Positions 5,570 to 14,824 of a stretch of 36,794 bases of DNA are shown here, piece by piece. The notes under the pieces are model-generated. The model was not told where the DNA came from and did no database searches. It was given only the letters and a program-made list of their open reading frames with translations. How positions within the stretch are numbered: the first letter of the stretch is position 1; every line of letters begins with the position of its first letter. The translations under genes and the position numbers were made by a program. Source of the DNA: JALEVB01 sp022768265. GTDB lineage: Bacteria > Bacillota_I > Bacilli_A > Erysipelotrichales > Erysipelotrichaceae. Location of the stretch: NCBI GenBank assembly GCA_034168985.1, contig JAXFJE010000030.1, positions 1-36,794 on the forward strand, read 5' to 3'.

Positions 5570-7957
5570 TTAACCTCTTAGTTTGGCATCTAGTTTATTT
5601 TGTAGATTTTCTAGGATATTGTTATGGCAAGCATTGATCTCATCATCTTTTAAAGTATGATCACCTGCTTGATAGATAATATTCAAAGCTACTGATTTAT
5701 ATCCTTTTTCTACGTGTTCACCTTGGTAGATATCGAATACTTCCACATTACGTACTAACTGATTGCTATTGCGTTTGATTGTTTCAATGATCTTTTGAAC
5801 TTGAACATCTTCTTTAACTACTAAAGCAATATCACGAGATACGCTTGGGTATTTATCTAATGGTACAAAACGCACCTTTGATACTTTGTTTGCTAAGATA
5901 ACATCCAAGATCAATTCAGCATATACACAATTATCCACATCCATCTTTGCTGCATAGCTAGGGTGTACTTGACCAAAGATACCTAATAGATCTCTTCCAA
6001 TATACACGCATGCACTACGATATGGATGGAAATGTGTGGTATCTAGCGTGTTTTCTTTGATCATGATTCTTGAAGCATTAAAACCATAGCGTTCTAATAT
6101 CGCATAGATCATGCCTTTTAAAGTATAGAAATCACTTTTAATAGCTACATTATGCAAACGATCATAACCTAAATGACCATTTAAGCAAATTGCTAAACGT
6201 TCTTGAACTTTATCTTGGGTTGTAACGGCACTGATTTCAAATAAATTATTGTTCAATGATTGACGATTTTGATTGTATGATAAACAAGTTAATACGCTTG
6301 CCATCAAGCTACTGCGCATGTAACGACGATCCTCACTCAACGGTGACATTACCGCTACTGCTTCTCCAAATGGCATGATGCTATCTTGCATATGTTCTTC
6401 TTTGGTTAGCGTATAAGTAACGATTTCATTCAAGCCCATACCAACTAAGGTATTTTTGATCATACGGCGTAATTTTTGTTGAGGATTTAAAGCTCCTACC
6501 GTAGCACTCATCGTTGGTAATGTTTCTTTTAGATCATCATAGCCTAATAAACGAATCACTTCTTCATCAATATCTTGAGCAATCTTGATATCGGTTCGAT
6601 AGCTTGGAATATGACAGATGAAATTGTCTTGTTCTTCTTCTACCTTGAAATCTAAAGCATTTAAAACATCTACAACTTGTTGTTTGCTAAAGTTTGTTCC
6701 TAAAAGCTGATTGCAGTGCTGCAAGCTTTCTTTAACTACTACTTCTTGATATTCATTGTTTCCAGCTTCAACGTTGCTTTCAAAATCAGTAGCGTCTGCT
6801 AATTCGCTCAATAATTCAACACAACGGTCGATTGCTTTTTTAGCAGCTAAAGGCTCGATACCTTTGATAAAACGCGTTGCTGCTTCAGTTGCTAAGCCCA
6901 AACGACGCGCGGTATTACGAATCGCTACGTCATTAAAATGTGCTGCTTCAATGAAGATGCTTTGAGTTTCTTCATCGATCTTGCTATCATCACCACCCAT
7001 GATCCCTGCTAATCCTGTTGGTTGATCGTTAGTCGTAATGACGATATCATCTTTGCAAACATCATAAGCAATGCCATCTAAAGCTACTAGTGACATTTCG
7101 ATATTGTCTTTTACGACGATATCTTTATTAGCTAGTTTTGCTAGATTATAAAAGTGCAAAGGTTGTCCTGTTTCTAACATTACATAGTTACTGATATCAA
7201 CTAAGTTATTGATTGCTTTGATTCCTGCTGCATGCAATTGATCTTGCATCCATTTAGGACTTGGTTTGACCACTACCTTATTTACGACCTTTCCAATGAA
7301 ATATGGACATTTTGCTGTTTGCGTAGCTAAGTGGAAATTTGATGGAGTACCGATCGTGCTTGAATCTGGGCTTACTGGTAGATGTACTTCTTTACGTAAA
7401 ATAGCCCCTACTTCTTTGGCTAAGGCCCACATGCTTAATAGATCGGCACGATTTGGTGTCAAAGATGCATCTAAAACAACATCATCCAAGCCTAGATATT
7501 TGATTGGATCTTCTCCAACGATCGCATCATCACCTAGGATTTCAATCCCTTCGATTTGATCTTCTCTTAGATATTTTTTATCAACACCTAATTCAAACAA
7601 AGCACAGATCATACCGTTTGATTCTACGCCACGCACCTTGCTTTTACAAATGGTTCCTCCTGGCAGCTTTGCTCCATCACGTGCTAGGATGACCTTGATG
7701 CCTTTTTTGACATTAGGAGCGCCACATACGACTTGATAGGTATTTTGACCATCATTGACTTTGGTAACATGTAAATGATCGCTATCAGGATGATCTTCAC
7801 ATTCTTCTACTTTGGCAATGACCAAATTTGTTCCTTGAACAAAGGTTTCTACTCCTTCGATTTCGATCCCCGCCGTTGTTAGCTTATTCGCTAATTCTTG
7901 GGGAGTTACATCGCTTAGATCAACATATTTTTTTAACCAGTTATAACTAATTTTCAT
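5570..7957 (-). CDS. pheT: Phenylalanine-tRNA ligase beta subunit
   Basis: The 795-residue beta chain of the heterotetrameric ligase that charges tRNA-Phe in the cytoplasm. Visible domains are an EMAP-II-like tRNA-binding domain (about 40-150; DHPDSDHLHVTKV and VVCGAPNVKKG), the B3/B4 editing domain (about 210-380), B5 (about 405-480), the catalytic-like core (ALNPQQKLRRMIKNTLVGMG onward) and a C-terminal anticodon-binding FDX-ACB domain (KYPSVSRDIALVV to the end). Length is normal. It starts 11 bp after pheS with an AGGAGG site and ends at a hairpin, so the two subunits are co-transcribed. Confidence 0.97.
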   Translation of the reverse strand: MKISYNWLKKYVDLSDVTPQELANKLTTAGIEIEGVETFVQGTNLVIAKVEECEDHPDSDHLHVTKVNDGQNTYQVVCGAPNVKKGIKVILARDGAKLPGGTICKSKVRGVESNGMICALFELGVDKKYLREDQIEGIEILGDDAIVGEDPIKYLGLDDVVLDASLTPNRADLLSMWALAKEVGAILRKEVHLPVSPDSSTIGTPSNFHLATQTAKCPYFIGKVVNKVVVKPSPKWMQDQLHAAGIKAINNLVDISNYVMLETGQPLHFYNLAKLANKDIVVKDNIEMSLVALDGIAYDVCKDDIVITTNDQPTGLAGIMGGDDSKIDEETQSIFIEAAHFNDVAIRNTARRLGLATEAATRFIKGIEPLAAKKAIDRCVELLSELADATDFESNVEAGNNEYQEVVVKESLQHCNQLLGTNFSKQQVVDVLNALDFKVEEEQDNFICHIPSYRTDIKIAQDIDEEVIRLLGYDDLKETLPTMSATVGALNPQQKLRRMIKNTLVGMGLNEIVTYTLTKEEHMQDSIMPFGEAVAVMSPLSEDRRYMRSSLMASVLTCLSYNQNRQSLNNNLFEISAVTTQDKVQERLAICLNGHLGYDRLHNVAIKSDFYTLKGMIYAILERYGFNASRIMIKENTLDTTHFHPYRSACVYIGRDLLGIFGQVHPSYAAKMDVDNCVYAELILDVILANKVSKVRFVPLDKYPSVSRDIALVVKEDVQVQKIIETIKRNSNQLVRNVEVFDIYQGEHVEKGYKSVALNIIYQAGDHTLKDDEINACHNNILENLQNKLDAKLRG

Positions 7958-7968
7958 GTCTTTACCTC

Positions 7969-9003
7969 CTAATCAAAACGATTAAAGTTCTTTAAGAACC
8001 TTACATCATTGGTATAGAAATTACGAATATCATCAATGCCATATTTTAACATCGCAACTCTTTCCAAGCCGATTCCAAAGGCAAAACCACTACATTTGCT
8101 ACTATCGAAACCAGACATTTCTAAAACATTAGGATGAACCATCCCTGCTCCTAGGATCTCGATCCAACCTGTTTGCTTACAAACATTACATCCTTTACCA
8201 TTACACATGTGACAAGTTACATCTACTTCTACGCTAGGTTCTGTAAATGGGAAGTAACTTGGTCTAAAACGAATCTCACGATCTTCCCCAAACATTTTTT
8301 TTGCAAAGAATCTTAAGGTTCCTTTTAGATCGGTCAAGGTGATATTTTCTCCTACGACCAAGCCTTCCATTTGCATGAATTGATGTGAATGGGTCGCATC
8401 ATCATCATCACGACGATATACCTTACCAGGGCAGATCAGCTTAATTGGCAATTGGCCTTTGGCTTGTTCCAAAACACGCATTTGGATTGCCGTAGTATGG
8501 GTCCTTAATAAGGTATTTGGAGTGATATAGAACGTATCTTGCATATCACGAGCTGGATGATCCTTAGGTAAATTAGCTCTTTCAAAGTTATATAGATCCA
8601 ATTCCATTTCTGGACCTTCAGCTACGCTATAGCCCATCCCTACAAATAGATCTTCTAATTCTTGTTGGATCATCATCAATGGATGGATCGTACCTACTGT
8701 TGGTTGATAGCCAGCTACGGTTATATCGATCTTTTCTTGTTCGAGTTTTGCAGCCAAAGCTACCTTTTGCAAAGCTTCTTGTTTTTGTTCCATCGCTTGA
8801 TTCAACGCTTGTTTACAATCATTTACTTCTTGCCCAAATGCTGGTTTTTCTTCTTTGCTTAGATCTTTCATCAAAGCCATCAAGGCTTGAACATGACCTT
8901 TTTTGCTTAAATAATCAATTCTTACTTGGTTTAGCTGTTCTAAGCTTGTACAAGCCGCGATTGCTGCTAAGCCTTCATTTTTGACTTGTTGAACTTTTTC
9001 CAT
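7969..9003 (-). CDS. pheS: Phenylalanine-tRNA ligase alpha subunit
   Basis: The 344-residue catalytic subunit. An N-terminal coiled-coil arm (about 1-90) is followed by the class II core: motif 1 around HPLMMIQQELEDLFVGMGY, motif 2 around LLRTHTTAIQMR and KVYRRDDDDATHSHQF, and motif 3 near FAFGIGLERVAMLKYGI. Length fits the family. It is the first gene of pheS-pheT and sits directly behind a T-box leader, so its expression should rise when tRNA-Phe is uncharged. Confidence 0.97.
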   Translation of the reverse strand: MEKVQQVKNEGLAAIAACTSLEQLNQVRIDYLSKKGHVQALMALMKDLSKEEKPAFGQEVNDCKQALNQAMEQKQEALQKVALAAKLEQEKIDITVAGYQPTVGTIHPLMMIQQELEDLFVGMGYSVAEGPEMELDLYNFERANLPKDHPARDMQDTFYITPNTLLRTHTTAIQMRVLEQAKGQLPIKLICPGKVYRRDDDDATHSHQFMQMEGLVVGENITLTDLKGTLRFFAKKMFGEDREIRFRPSYFPFTEPSVEVDVTCHMCNGKGCNVCKQTGWIEILGAGMVHPNVLEMSGFDSSKCSGFAFGIGLERVAMLKYGIDDIRNFYTNDVRFLKNFNRFD

Positions 9004-9013
9004 CTTGTCCTCC

Positions 9014-9258
9014 CATAAAAAAATGCGTTCCTACTAACAGGAACGCAAGATATTTGTTTTACGCGGTACCATCCTGATTTACCCTCACCATTATGAAGAT
9101 ACACCTTAATTAACTGATAACGGCAGTGACCGAGGATGATTAGTCCCACTATAAAGATGAATTCATAAAGTATGATCATAGGTACTTTCACCATTTATAC
9201 CCTTCTCTTTGATGATCTTGAAGCTTTATTACTACTTCTTTAGTTAAAACGCTTTACT
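9014..9258 (-). promoter_or_regulatory. T-box riboswitch (phenylalanine) upstream of pheS
   Basis: The minus-strand leader contains the T-box core AGGATGGTACCGCG (9062-9075), which pairs with the tRNA acceptor end. After it comes a strong terminator, TGCGTTCCT/AGGAACGCA plus seven T (9017-9047). The Stem I region holds a likely UUC phenylalanine specifier at 9159-9161 followed by A, about 95 nt from the predicted transcript start, which fits the usual position. The specifier assignment was made by eye. Confidence 0.9.
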
Positions 9259-9263
9259 TTGGT

Positions 9264-9293
9264 ATTATATCATCTTTATAGGTAAAAATTCAA
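9264..9293 (-). promoter_or_regulatory. pheS promoter
   Basis: The minus strand shows TTGAAT (9288-9293), 18 bp, TATAAT (9264-9269), placing the transcript start at the 5' edge of the T-box leader. Confidence 0.7.
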
Positions 9294-9310
9294 TTGTTAA
9301 AACAAGCTAA

Positions 9311-11911
9311 TTATTTTGCTAGTCTTTTTATTAATTTTGCTACTTCTACGATGACGATCGGTGCAAAGCTTAAAGCTAACGCAACCATTAGATCAGCACC
9401 ATATAATGGAACCAAGTTAAAGATATGATTGATTGGACTATAAATAACGATGAAATTTAAAGCAGCTCCAATGACAAATGAGCCAAGCAAATATTTATTA
9501 TTGACGATCGTACGATGCAAGATGCTATGTTCACTTTTAATATTGAAAGCATGGAATAATTGTGACATTGATAAAGTAAAGAATGCCATCGTTTGTCCAA
9601 TTTCATGACTATGACCATTACCATATAAATATGATGTCAAGGTCAATAAACCAATCATCAAGCCTTGCCAAGCGATAGTTCTACCTAAACCATTTGCAAA
9701 GAAGCCTTCATCTTTAGGACGTGGTTTTTCTAACATGATCTCATCATCAACAGGTTCCATGCCCAAAGCAAAAGCTGGCAAGGTATCCGTGATCAAGTTT
9801 ACCCATAATAAGTGGATCGATGCTAAAGGAACACTAACGGTATGTCCAAATAAACCTAATAAGCTAGCTAAGAAGATGGTTAGCACTTCCCCGATATTGC
9901 TTGATAGCAAGAATTGAACATCTTTTTTGATATTACGGTAAACGCCACGGCCTTCTTTAACGGCATGGATGATGGTCGCAAAGTTATCATCAGTCAAGAT
10001 CATATCAGCTGCGTTTTTACTAACATCGGTACCTGTAATACCCATCGCACAACCAATGTCCGCCGTTTTTAAAGCTGGACTATCATTGACACCATCACCA
10101 GTCATAGCTACGACCTGGCCTTGGCGCTGCCAAGCTTGAACGATACGTACCTTATGCTCTGGTGATACCCTAGCATATACGCTGATCTTCGCAATTTGCT
10201 GATCTAATGTCGCATCATCCATGTCATTTAACATTTGACCGGTGATGGCAATCTCACCTTCATTTAAGATACCTAGATCTTTAGCAATAGCTTTGGCGGT
10301 CGTTACATGGTCACCAGTGATCATGATCGTACGAATACCACCTTTTTTTGCTTCAGCAATCGCATCTTTGACCTCTAGACGTGGAGGATCGATCATACCG
10401 ATCAAGCCAATGAAGGTTAGATCTTTTTCTACGATCTCACTATTGATATCTTCTGGATAAGCATCCCATTTTCTTATACCAACAGCTAAGACCCTCAAGG
10501 CTTTATTAGCCATTGCTTCATAAGCATCAACATCTTTAGCTTGAACATTTTTGCTACGTTTGAAGATTGCATCAGGTGCCCCTTTGGTATAAGAATAAAT
10601 GCCATCTGCTGTTTCATAGAACACGCTCATCATCTTACGATCAGAATCAAAAGCTAGCTCTTTGGTTCGATGATATTGTTTAGCTAATTCTTCTTTGGTT
10701 TCCCCAACGATGTAGCTGGCATTGACCATTGCTGTTTCAGTTGGATCACCAAATAGCTCGATCTTACCATCGCTAACTTTAAGTTCAGCATCTGAACATA
10801 GGGTAAAATAGCGTAATAAACTAATTAATTCTGGTGTCTTAGTGGTCTTTTCATCAAATTTTTGACAACCATCTGCTGGTAGATAAGTTTCTGTAATGGT
10901 CATCTTATTTTGGGTCAAGGTACCCGTTTTATCAGAACAAACAACACTAGCACAACCTAAAGTTTCTACAGCTGGTAATTTACGAATGATCGCATTTTGT
11001 TTGACCATCTTGGTAACCCCGATCGATAAAACGATGGTAACTACAGTTGCCAAGCCTTCCGGAATAGCCGCAACCGCTAAAGCAACAGCGGTCTTAAAGG
11101 CTTCAAGCATATCTTGCCCTTCCATCCATTCCAAACCAAAGACAATGATACAGATAACGATACACATAGCACCAATGATCTTAGACAATTGGTTCAAACG
11201 GATCTGTAATGGTGTCAATTCATTGCCTGAAGCTTGTAACATCGTAGCAATCTTACCTACTTCGTTATTCATTCCCACGCTGGTAACCACCATCTTACCA
11301 CGACCATAAGTACATACCGTACTTGAATAAGCCATGTTCTTACGATCACCCAAGGCAACATCATCTGCTGCGATCATATCAACCTTTTTGTTAACAGGTA
11401 CTGATTCACCCGTCAAGCTAGATTCATCGATCTGTAAGTTATATGATTCAATGATCCTACCATCACTTGGAATATAGTCGCCAGCTTCGATAATGACCAC
11501 ATCCCCAACGGTCAATTCACTGCTTGGGATGGTCAATCTTTCATTATCCCGAATGACCTTAGCATTGGGAGCACTTAATTTCTTTAAAGAATCCAAGGAT
11601 TTTTCTGCACTATATTCTTGATAAGTACCTAAGATCGCATTTAGGATAACTACCACAAAGATGATCAAACTTTCGACCCATTCTGCTGGATCAACAACAA
11701 TTGAAACCACCGCCGCAATAATAAGCAAAATAATTAATGGATCACTAAATTGCATCAAGAACCTTAGCCATAATGGTTGTTTCTTTTGTTCTACCAATTC
11801 ATTAGGCCCATATTTAGCTAAATTAGCTTTGGCTTGGGCCTGGCTCAAGCCTTTATCTTGACTACTTTCAAGCTTTTTTAAAACGTCTTCTACCGATTCA
11901 TTAAAATACAT
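9311..11911 (-). CDS. P-type ATPase, Ca2+/Mn2+-transporting type
   Basis: An 866-residue P2A-type cation pump of the plasma membrane. In order: the N-terminal cation ATPase domain (1-70), TM1-2, the actuator with TGES (167-170), TM3-4 with the IPEGL metal-site motif (283-287), the phosphorylation motif SDKTGTLT with catalytic Asp327, the nucleotide-binding domain, the hinge MTGDGVNDSPAL, and TM5-10 including WVNLITDTLPAFALG, the SERCA-like TM6 site. These motifs are those of Ca2+ pumps, a group that includes Mn2+ exporters. The Mn2+-type riboswitch in front argues that Mn2+ efflux is a physiological role here. It has an AGGAGG ribosome site 7 bases before ATG and is monocistronic. Confidence 0.9.
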   Translation of the reverse strand: MYFNESVEDVLKKLESSQDKGLSQAQAKANLAKYGPNELVEQKKQPLWLRFLMQFSDPLIILLIIAAVVSIVVDPAEWVESLIIFVVVILNAILGTYQEYSAEKSLDSLKKLSAPNAKVIRDNERLTIPSSELTVGDVVIIEAGDYIPSDGRIIESYNLQIDESSLTGESVPVNKKVDMIAADDVALGDRKNMAYSSTVCTYGRGKMVVTSVGMNNEVGKIATMLQASGNELTPLQIRLNQLSKIIGAMCIVICIIVFGLEWMEGQDMLEAFKTAVALAVAAIPEGLATVVTIVLSIGVTKMVKQNAIIRKLPAVETLGCASVVCSDKTGTLTQNKMTITETYLPADGCQKFDEKTTKTPELISLLRYFTLCSDAELKVSDGKIELFGDPTETAMVNASYIVGETKEELAKQYHRTKELAFDSDRKMMSVFYETADGIYSYTKGAPDAIFKRSKNVQAKDVDAYEAMANKALRVLAVGIRKWDAYPEDINSEIVEKDLTFIGLIGMIDPPRLEVKDAIAEAKKGGIRTIMITGDHVTTAKAIAKDLGILNEGEIAITGQMLNDMDDATLDQQIAKISVYARVSPEHKVRIVQAWQRQGQVVAMTGDGVNDSPALKTADIGCAMGITGTDVSKNAADMILTDDNFATIIHAVKEGRGVYRNIKKDVQFLLSSNIGEVLTIFLASLLGLFGHTVSVPLASIHLLWVNLITDTLPAFALGMEPVDDEIMLEKPRPKDEGFFANGLGRTIAWQGLMIGLLTLTSYLYGNGHSHEIGQTMAFFTLSMSQLFHAFNIKSEHSILHRTIVNNKYLLGSFVIGAALNFIVIYSPINHIFNLVPLYGADLMVALALSFAPIVIVEVAKLIKRLAK

Positions 11912-11930
11912 ATCTAACCTCCTAAGGCAT

Positions 11931-12045
11931 AAAAAAAGCCTATTTATTTTTCTTTCATAGGTCTTGCTTCTTCATATTACATAAAGATGTGTATCCGGGA
12001 TATACCGTGTTGACGAATACAGGTCGAGAGCTACTCCCCTATTGT
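11931..12045 (-). promoter_or_regulatory. yybP-ykoY (Mn2+-sensing) riboswitch
   Basis: The minus-strand leader has the class signature GGGGAGTAGC (12030-12039), a GTCAACACGGTAT segment and CCCGGATAC closing the second arm, the two loops that dock around Mn2+. A terminator follows (AAG-a-CCTAT ... ATAGG-CTTTTTTT, 11931-11966), then the ATPase ribosome site. In this class metal binding normally favours the antiterminated state, so the pump would be switched on by Mn2+. Confidence 0.85.
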
Positions 12046-12051
12046 TTAGAT

Positions 12052-12057
12052 ATTATA
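12052..12057 (-). promoter_or_regulatory. -10 box of the ATPase/riboswitch transcript
   Basis: The minus strand shows TATAAT at 12052-12057, about 7 bases before the riboswitch begins. The -35 is poor, which suggests an activator or a weak basal promoter. Confidence 0.45.
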
Positions 12058-12110
12058 ACACCAATAACTATTTTTGAATATATTAATTATCTACTTTTAC
12101 TTATATCAGC

Positions 12111-12125
12111 TTGACATTTTGTCAA
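12111..12125. promoter_or_regulatory. Perfect palindrome upstream of the Mn2+ riboswitch
   Basis: TTGACATTTTGTCAA is a perfect 6-3-6 inverted repeat in the 150-bp gap between the DUF3284 gene and the ATPase promoter. It has no T run, so it is not a terminator. A repressor site is possible; the protein is unknown. Confidence 0.3.
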
Positions 12126-12146
12126 ACCTGTCTAAATAGGCTTTTA

Positions 12147-12190
12147 ATAAAAAAATGATCATCTAAAACAAATAGTTTTAAACGATCATT
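12147..12190 (-). terminator. Terminator of the beta-glucoside operon
   Basis: The minus strand has AATGATC-G-TTTAAAAC, a short loop, then GTTTTAGATGATCATT followed by a T run, seven bases after the DUF3284 stop codon. Confidence 0.8.
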
Positions 12191-12196
12191 CAAACA

Positions 12197-12637
12197 TCAT
12201 AGCTTATTGCGATTATTTATGATATAGCTTTCCATATTTTTAAACATTGCTTTTTTGGATTTTATTTGCTGCTTATTTGTCATACTTGCAAACAATTGAT
12301 TTAACCATACTAATCTATGACTCTTAAATTGTTCTTGATATATGACCATTATATGCTCATCATCTGATTCACATAATGTATATCTTGCAACGTTGATACC
12401 TTTACTAGTTTTAAAAGTTAGTGCATAACATTGGGGATATATAAATTCATCAATCGTAATTTCAGCTAATTTTTTATTTTTATGGCCATATAACTGTTTT
12501 TGATATGTATAGCCTTTTTTCAACTTCTCTAACTCAAGCTGATGACCAGTTGCTTGTTTGATATCATATAAGATCGATTCAATCAAGATCTTAAAGAATT
12601 CTTCTTTACTACAAGCTAATCTTACTTTTACTTCCAT
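12197..12637 (-). CDS. DUF3284 family protein
   Basis: A 146-residue cytoplasmic protein. The N-terminus (VKLACSKEEFFKILIESIL-type text: RLACSKEEFFKILIESILYD), the central YxxPxxYA(L/A)xF strand (FIYPQCYALTFKTSKGIN) and a basic C-terminal helix (KQQIKSKKAMFKNMESYI) match my memory of the DUF3284 family, which recurs in cellobiose/beta-glucoside PTS operons. No enzymatic role is known to me. Its ATG follows the GH4 stop codon with no gap, so it is the last gene of that operon, ahead of the terminator. Confidence 0.7.
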   Translation of the reverse strand: MEVKVRLACSKEEFFKILIESILYDIKQATGHQLELEKLKKGYTYQKQLYGHKNKKLAEITIDEFIYPQCYALTFKTSKGINVARYTLCESDDEHIMVIYQEQFKSHRLVWLNQLFASMTNKQQIKSKKAMFKNMESYIINNRNKL

Positions 12638-13951
12638 TTAGAATTGAGGCAAATATTCCTTATGAGCCTCTAACAATTCATCAAAGATGATATTTGCCAA
12701 TTTATCACTTGGGCATAATGGATTAGCATTAGCAGCTGCGATAGCTAGATCCCGATTACCTGTAACAGCCGCCTCACATACCATTCTTTCAAATGATTTG
12801 ATCATTTGAATATTACCATTTATCTGTGGTCTTAATTCACCAACAGCAATCGGTTTTGGCCCATCACTGGTAATGATACAAGCAATTTCTACTGCACTAT
12901 CTGCTGGAAGATTAGCTATTGCACCATTGTTTCTAACATTGACATACTGAATATCTTGTTTATTTGTATATAAAGAGCAGATCAAATTACATGCTGCATC
13001 TGAGTAATGTGCTCCTCCTCTTTCTTCTAATTGTTTGGGCTTCACTGCTAAATTGACATCTTTATAAATTTCAAACAATTCATCTTCTACTTTCTTAACT
13101 ACTTCTGCTCTTACTTTACCTTCAGCATATTCTTTTAATTCTTTTTCTAATTGTTCTTTGGTAAAGTAATAATAGTTATGATATGGACATGGAATTGCTC
13201 CTAGCCCTTTGATCAAAGATGGCGAATAAACTAGTGAATAGATATTTTTCATGCTAATATTATCTTTTTTGCTCATATTGCAATAAGCATCAAGTATCTT
13301 ATCAAATACCGAATGTCCATCTACATATACATCTGTGGCATAAATGTGGTGATTTAAACCTTGAATTTCCATAGTTACTCGTTCCATATCTACTTTTAAG
13401 ATATCTGCGAAGCCTTTTACCATCCCAATCGGTACATTACATAAACCAATGACCTTTTTAAAATTAGTGTATCTTAATACCGCTTCAGTAACCATACCTG
13501 CTGGGTTGGTAAAGTTGATTAGCCATGCATTTGGACATAGTCTTTCCATATCTTTAACGATATCTAAAATTACCGGAATCGTTCTAAATGCTTTAAACAT
13601 TCCCCCAAAACCATTGGTTTCTTGGCCAATGACACCATGGCTCAAAGGAATCCTTTCATCTTTGATTCGTGCTTGTAATAATCCTATACGCATTTGAGTG
13701 GTTACAAAGTCTGCATCTTTAAGAGCTTCTTGGCGATCTAAGCTCAAATGGATATGCATAGGTACTCCAGCTTTTTCAACCATACGTTTAGCTAAGTTTC
13801 CTACGATTTCTAATTTTTCTTTCCCTTCCTCAATATCCACTAACCATAATTCTGTTACTGGCAATTGATCATAACGCTTAATAAATCCTTCGATTAATTC
13901 TGGGGTATAACTACTACCCCCACCAATTGTAACTATTTTTAATTTCTTCAT
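12638..13951 (-). CDS. 6-phospho-beta-glucosidase, GH4 family
   Basis: A 437-residue NAD+- and Mn2+-dependent glycosidase that splits phosphorylated beta-glucosides delivered by a PTS into glucose 6-phosphate and an aglycone or glucose. Evidence: the N-terminal Rossmann motif TIGGGSSYTPELIEG, the GH4 signature around INFTNPAGMVTEA, the metal-site CNVPIG (Cys) and the following GLNHH (His). It overlaps the ROK kinase gene by 4 bp (ATGA). Among GH4 enzymes the start SSYTPELIEG is typical of LicH/CelF-type 6-phospho-beta-glucosidases rather than alpha-galactosidases; this is judged from memory. Confidence 0.9.
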   Translation of the reverse strand: MKKLKIVTIGGGSSYTPELIEGFIKRYDQLPVTELWLVDIEEGKEKLEIVGNLAKRMVEKAGVPMHIHLSLDRQEALKDADFVTTQMRIGLLQARIKDERIPLSHGVIGQETNGFGGMFKAFRTIPVILDIVKDMERLCPNAWLINFTNPAGMVTEAVLRYTNFKKVIGLCNVPIGMVKGFADILKVDMERVTMEIQGLNHHIYATDVYVDGHSVFDKILDAYCNMSKKDNISMKNIYSLVYSPSLIKGLGAIPCPYHNYYYFTKEQLEKELKEYAEGKVRAEVVKKVEDELFEIYKDVNLAVKPKQLEERGGAHYSDAACNLICSLYTNKQDIQYVNVRNNGAIANLPADSAVEIACIITSDGPKPIAVGELRPQINGNIQMIKSFERMVCEAAVTGNRDLAIAAANANPLCPSDKLANIIFDELLEAHKEYLPQF

Positions 13952-14814
13952 ATCTCTTTTTCCAACTTTCTTAATAGATTATATACTGCCCCTACAATTC
14001 CCGCATCATTTTTTAACTTACATGCTTTTAATTCCCATGTCAAATCATAATCTTTGATCTTAGCGATGGTATCCTTTAAATCTTTGATCAAACGACTTTG
14101 AGCACTCACGCCCCCTCCTAGCAAGATGATATCAGGGTCAATGCATGCACCGATATTGTATAAACCTAAAGCTAACTTGTTGATCCATTGTTGATAAACA
14201 GCCATGACCTGCTGATCATTTTGTTCCATAAGCCTAAATATGTCCTTAGCATTGATATTACGATGCGTTGTTTTACTTTCTACCATCCTTACTAAGGCAC
14301 TGCTAGATGCTAAATAGCTCATCGTATTCCCATCACTATCTTTCATGAAACCAAATTCTCCAGCATAGAATTGATGACCAACATATAAATCATCATCAAT
14401 GACGATTGCTCCCCCAATTCCCGTACCTACGCTAACACATACTACATTTTTATAATTTTGAGCATTACCAATCCACTTTTCAGCCAGCATCGCACAATTA
14501 GCATCATTTTCAATCGCAATTTTAACATTAGTATATTTTTTTAACAAACTTATGATATCTACATTTGTCAAAGCAACGCAGGCACCAGCTTCAATGATCT
14601 TATTATTTTTGCTATCACATGCTCCAGGAATGCTGATACCAATTCCATCTACCATTTTATTTTGTTCAATAATTTGTTTTAATTTATCCAACATACATTC
14701 AAGATCATCTTGAACACTGGCTATCGTATAGCTCTGTTCCAAATTTCCTCGATGATCTACGATGCCATATTTGATATTGGTTCCACCTATATCTATTCCT
14801 AAATATTTTGTCAT
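13948..14814 (-). CDS. ROK-family sugar kinase (glucokinase or beta-glucoside kinase)
   Basis: The 288-residue ROK kinase starts with the ATP-binding phosphate loop DIGGTNIKYGIVD and carries the catalytic Asp in ENDANCAMLAE, then GTGIGGAIV and AGEFGF. The zinc-binding CxCGxxGCxE motif of many ROK proteins is absent, as in several beta-glucoside kinases. It sits between the EIIC gene (10-bp gap) and the GH4 gene (4-bp overlap). It probably phosphorylates glucose released inside the cell, or an unphosphorylated disaccharide. Substrate not determined. Confidence 0.85.
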   Translation of the reverse strand: MTKYLGIDIGGTNIKYGIVDHRGNLEQSYTIASVQDDLECMLDKLKQIIEQNKMVDGIGISIPGACDSKNNKIIEAGACVALTNVDIISLLKKYTNVKIAIENDANCAMLAEKWIGNAQNYKNVVCVSVGTGIGGAIVIDDDLYVGHQFYAGEFGFMKDSDGNTMSYLASSSALVRMVESKTTHRNINAKDIFRLMEQNDQQVMAVYQQWINKLALGLYNIGACIDPDIILLGGGVSAQSRLIKDLKDTIAKIKDYDLTWELKACKLKNDAGIVGAVYNLLRKLEKEI

Positions 14815-14824
14815 GATGCTTGCT

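Noticed and set aside
7266..7559. 97-codon frame antisense to pheT
   Set aside because: Shadow of pheT with no start signals of its own.
8967..9194. 75-codon minus-strand frame ahead of pheS
   Set aside because: It lies wholly within the T-box leader; its codons are structural RNA elements.
10896..11309. 137-codon frame antisense to the P-type ATPase
   Set aside because: It mirrors conserved ATPase codons and has no ribosome site; a shadow of a highly conserved gene.
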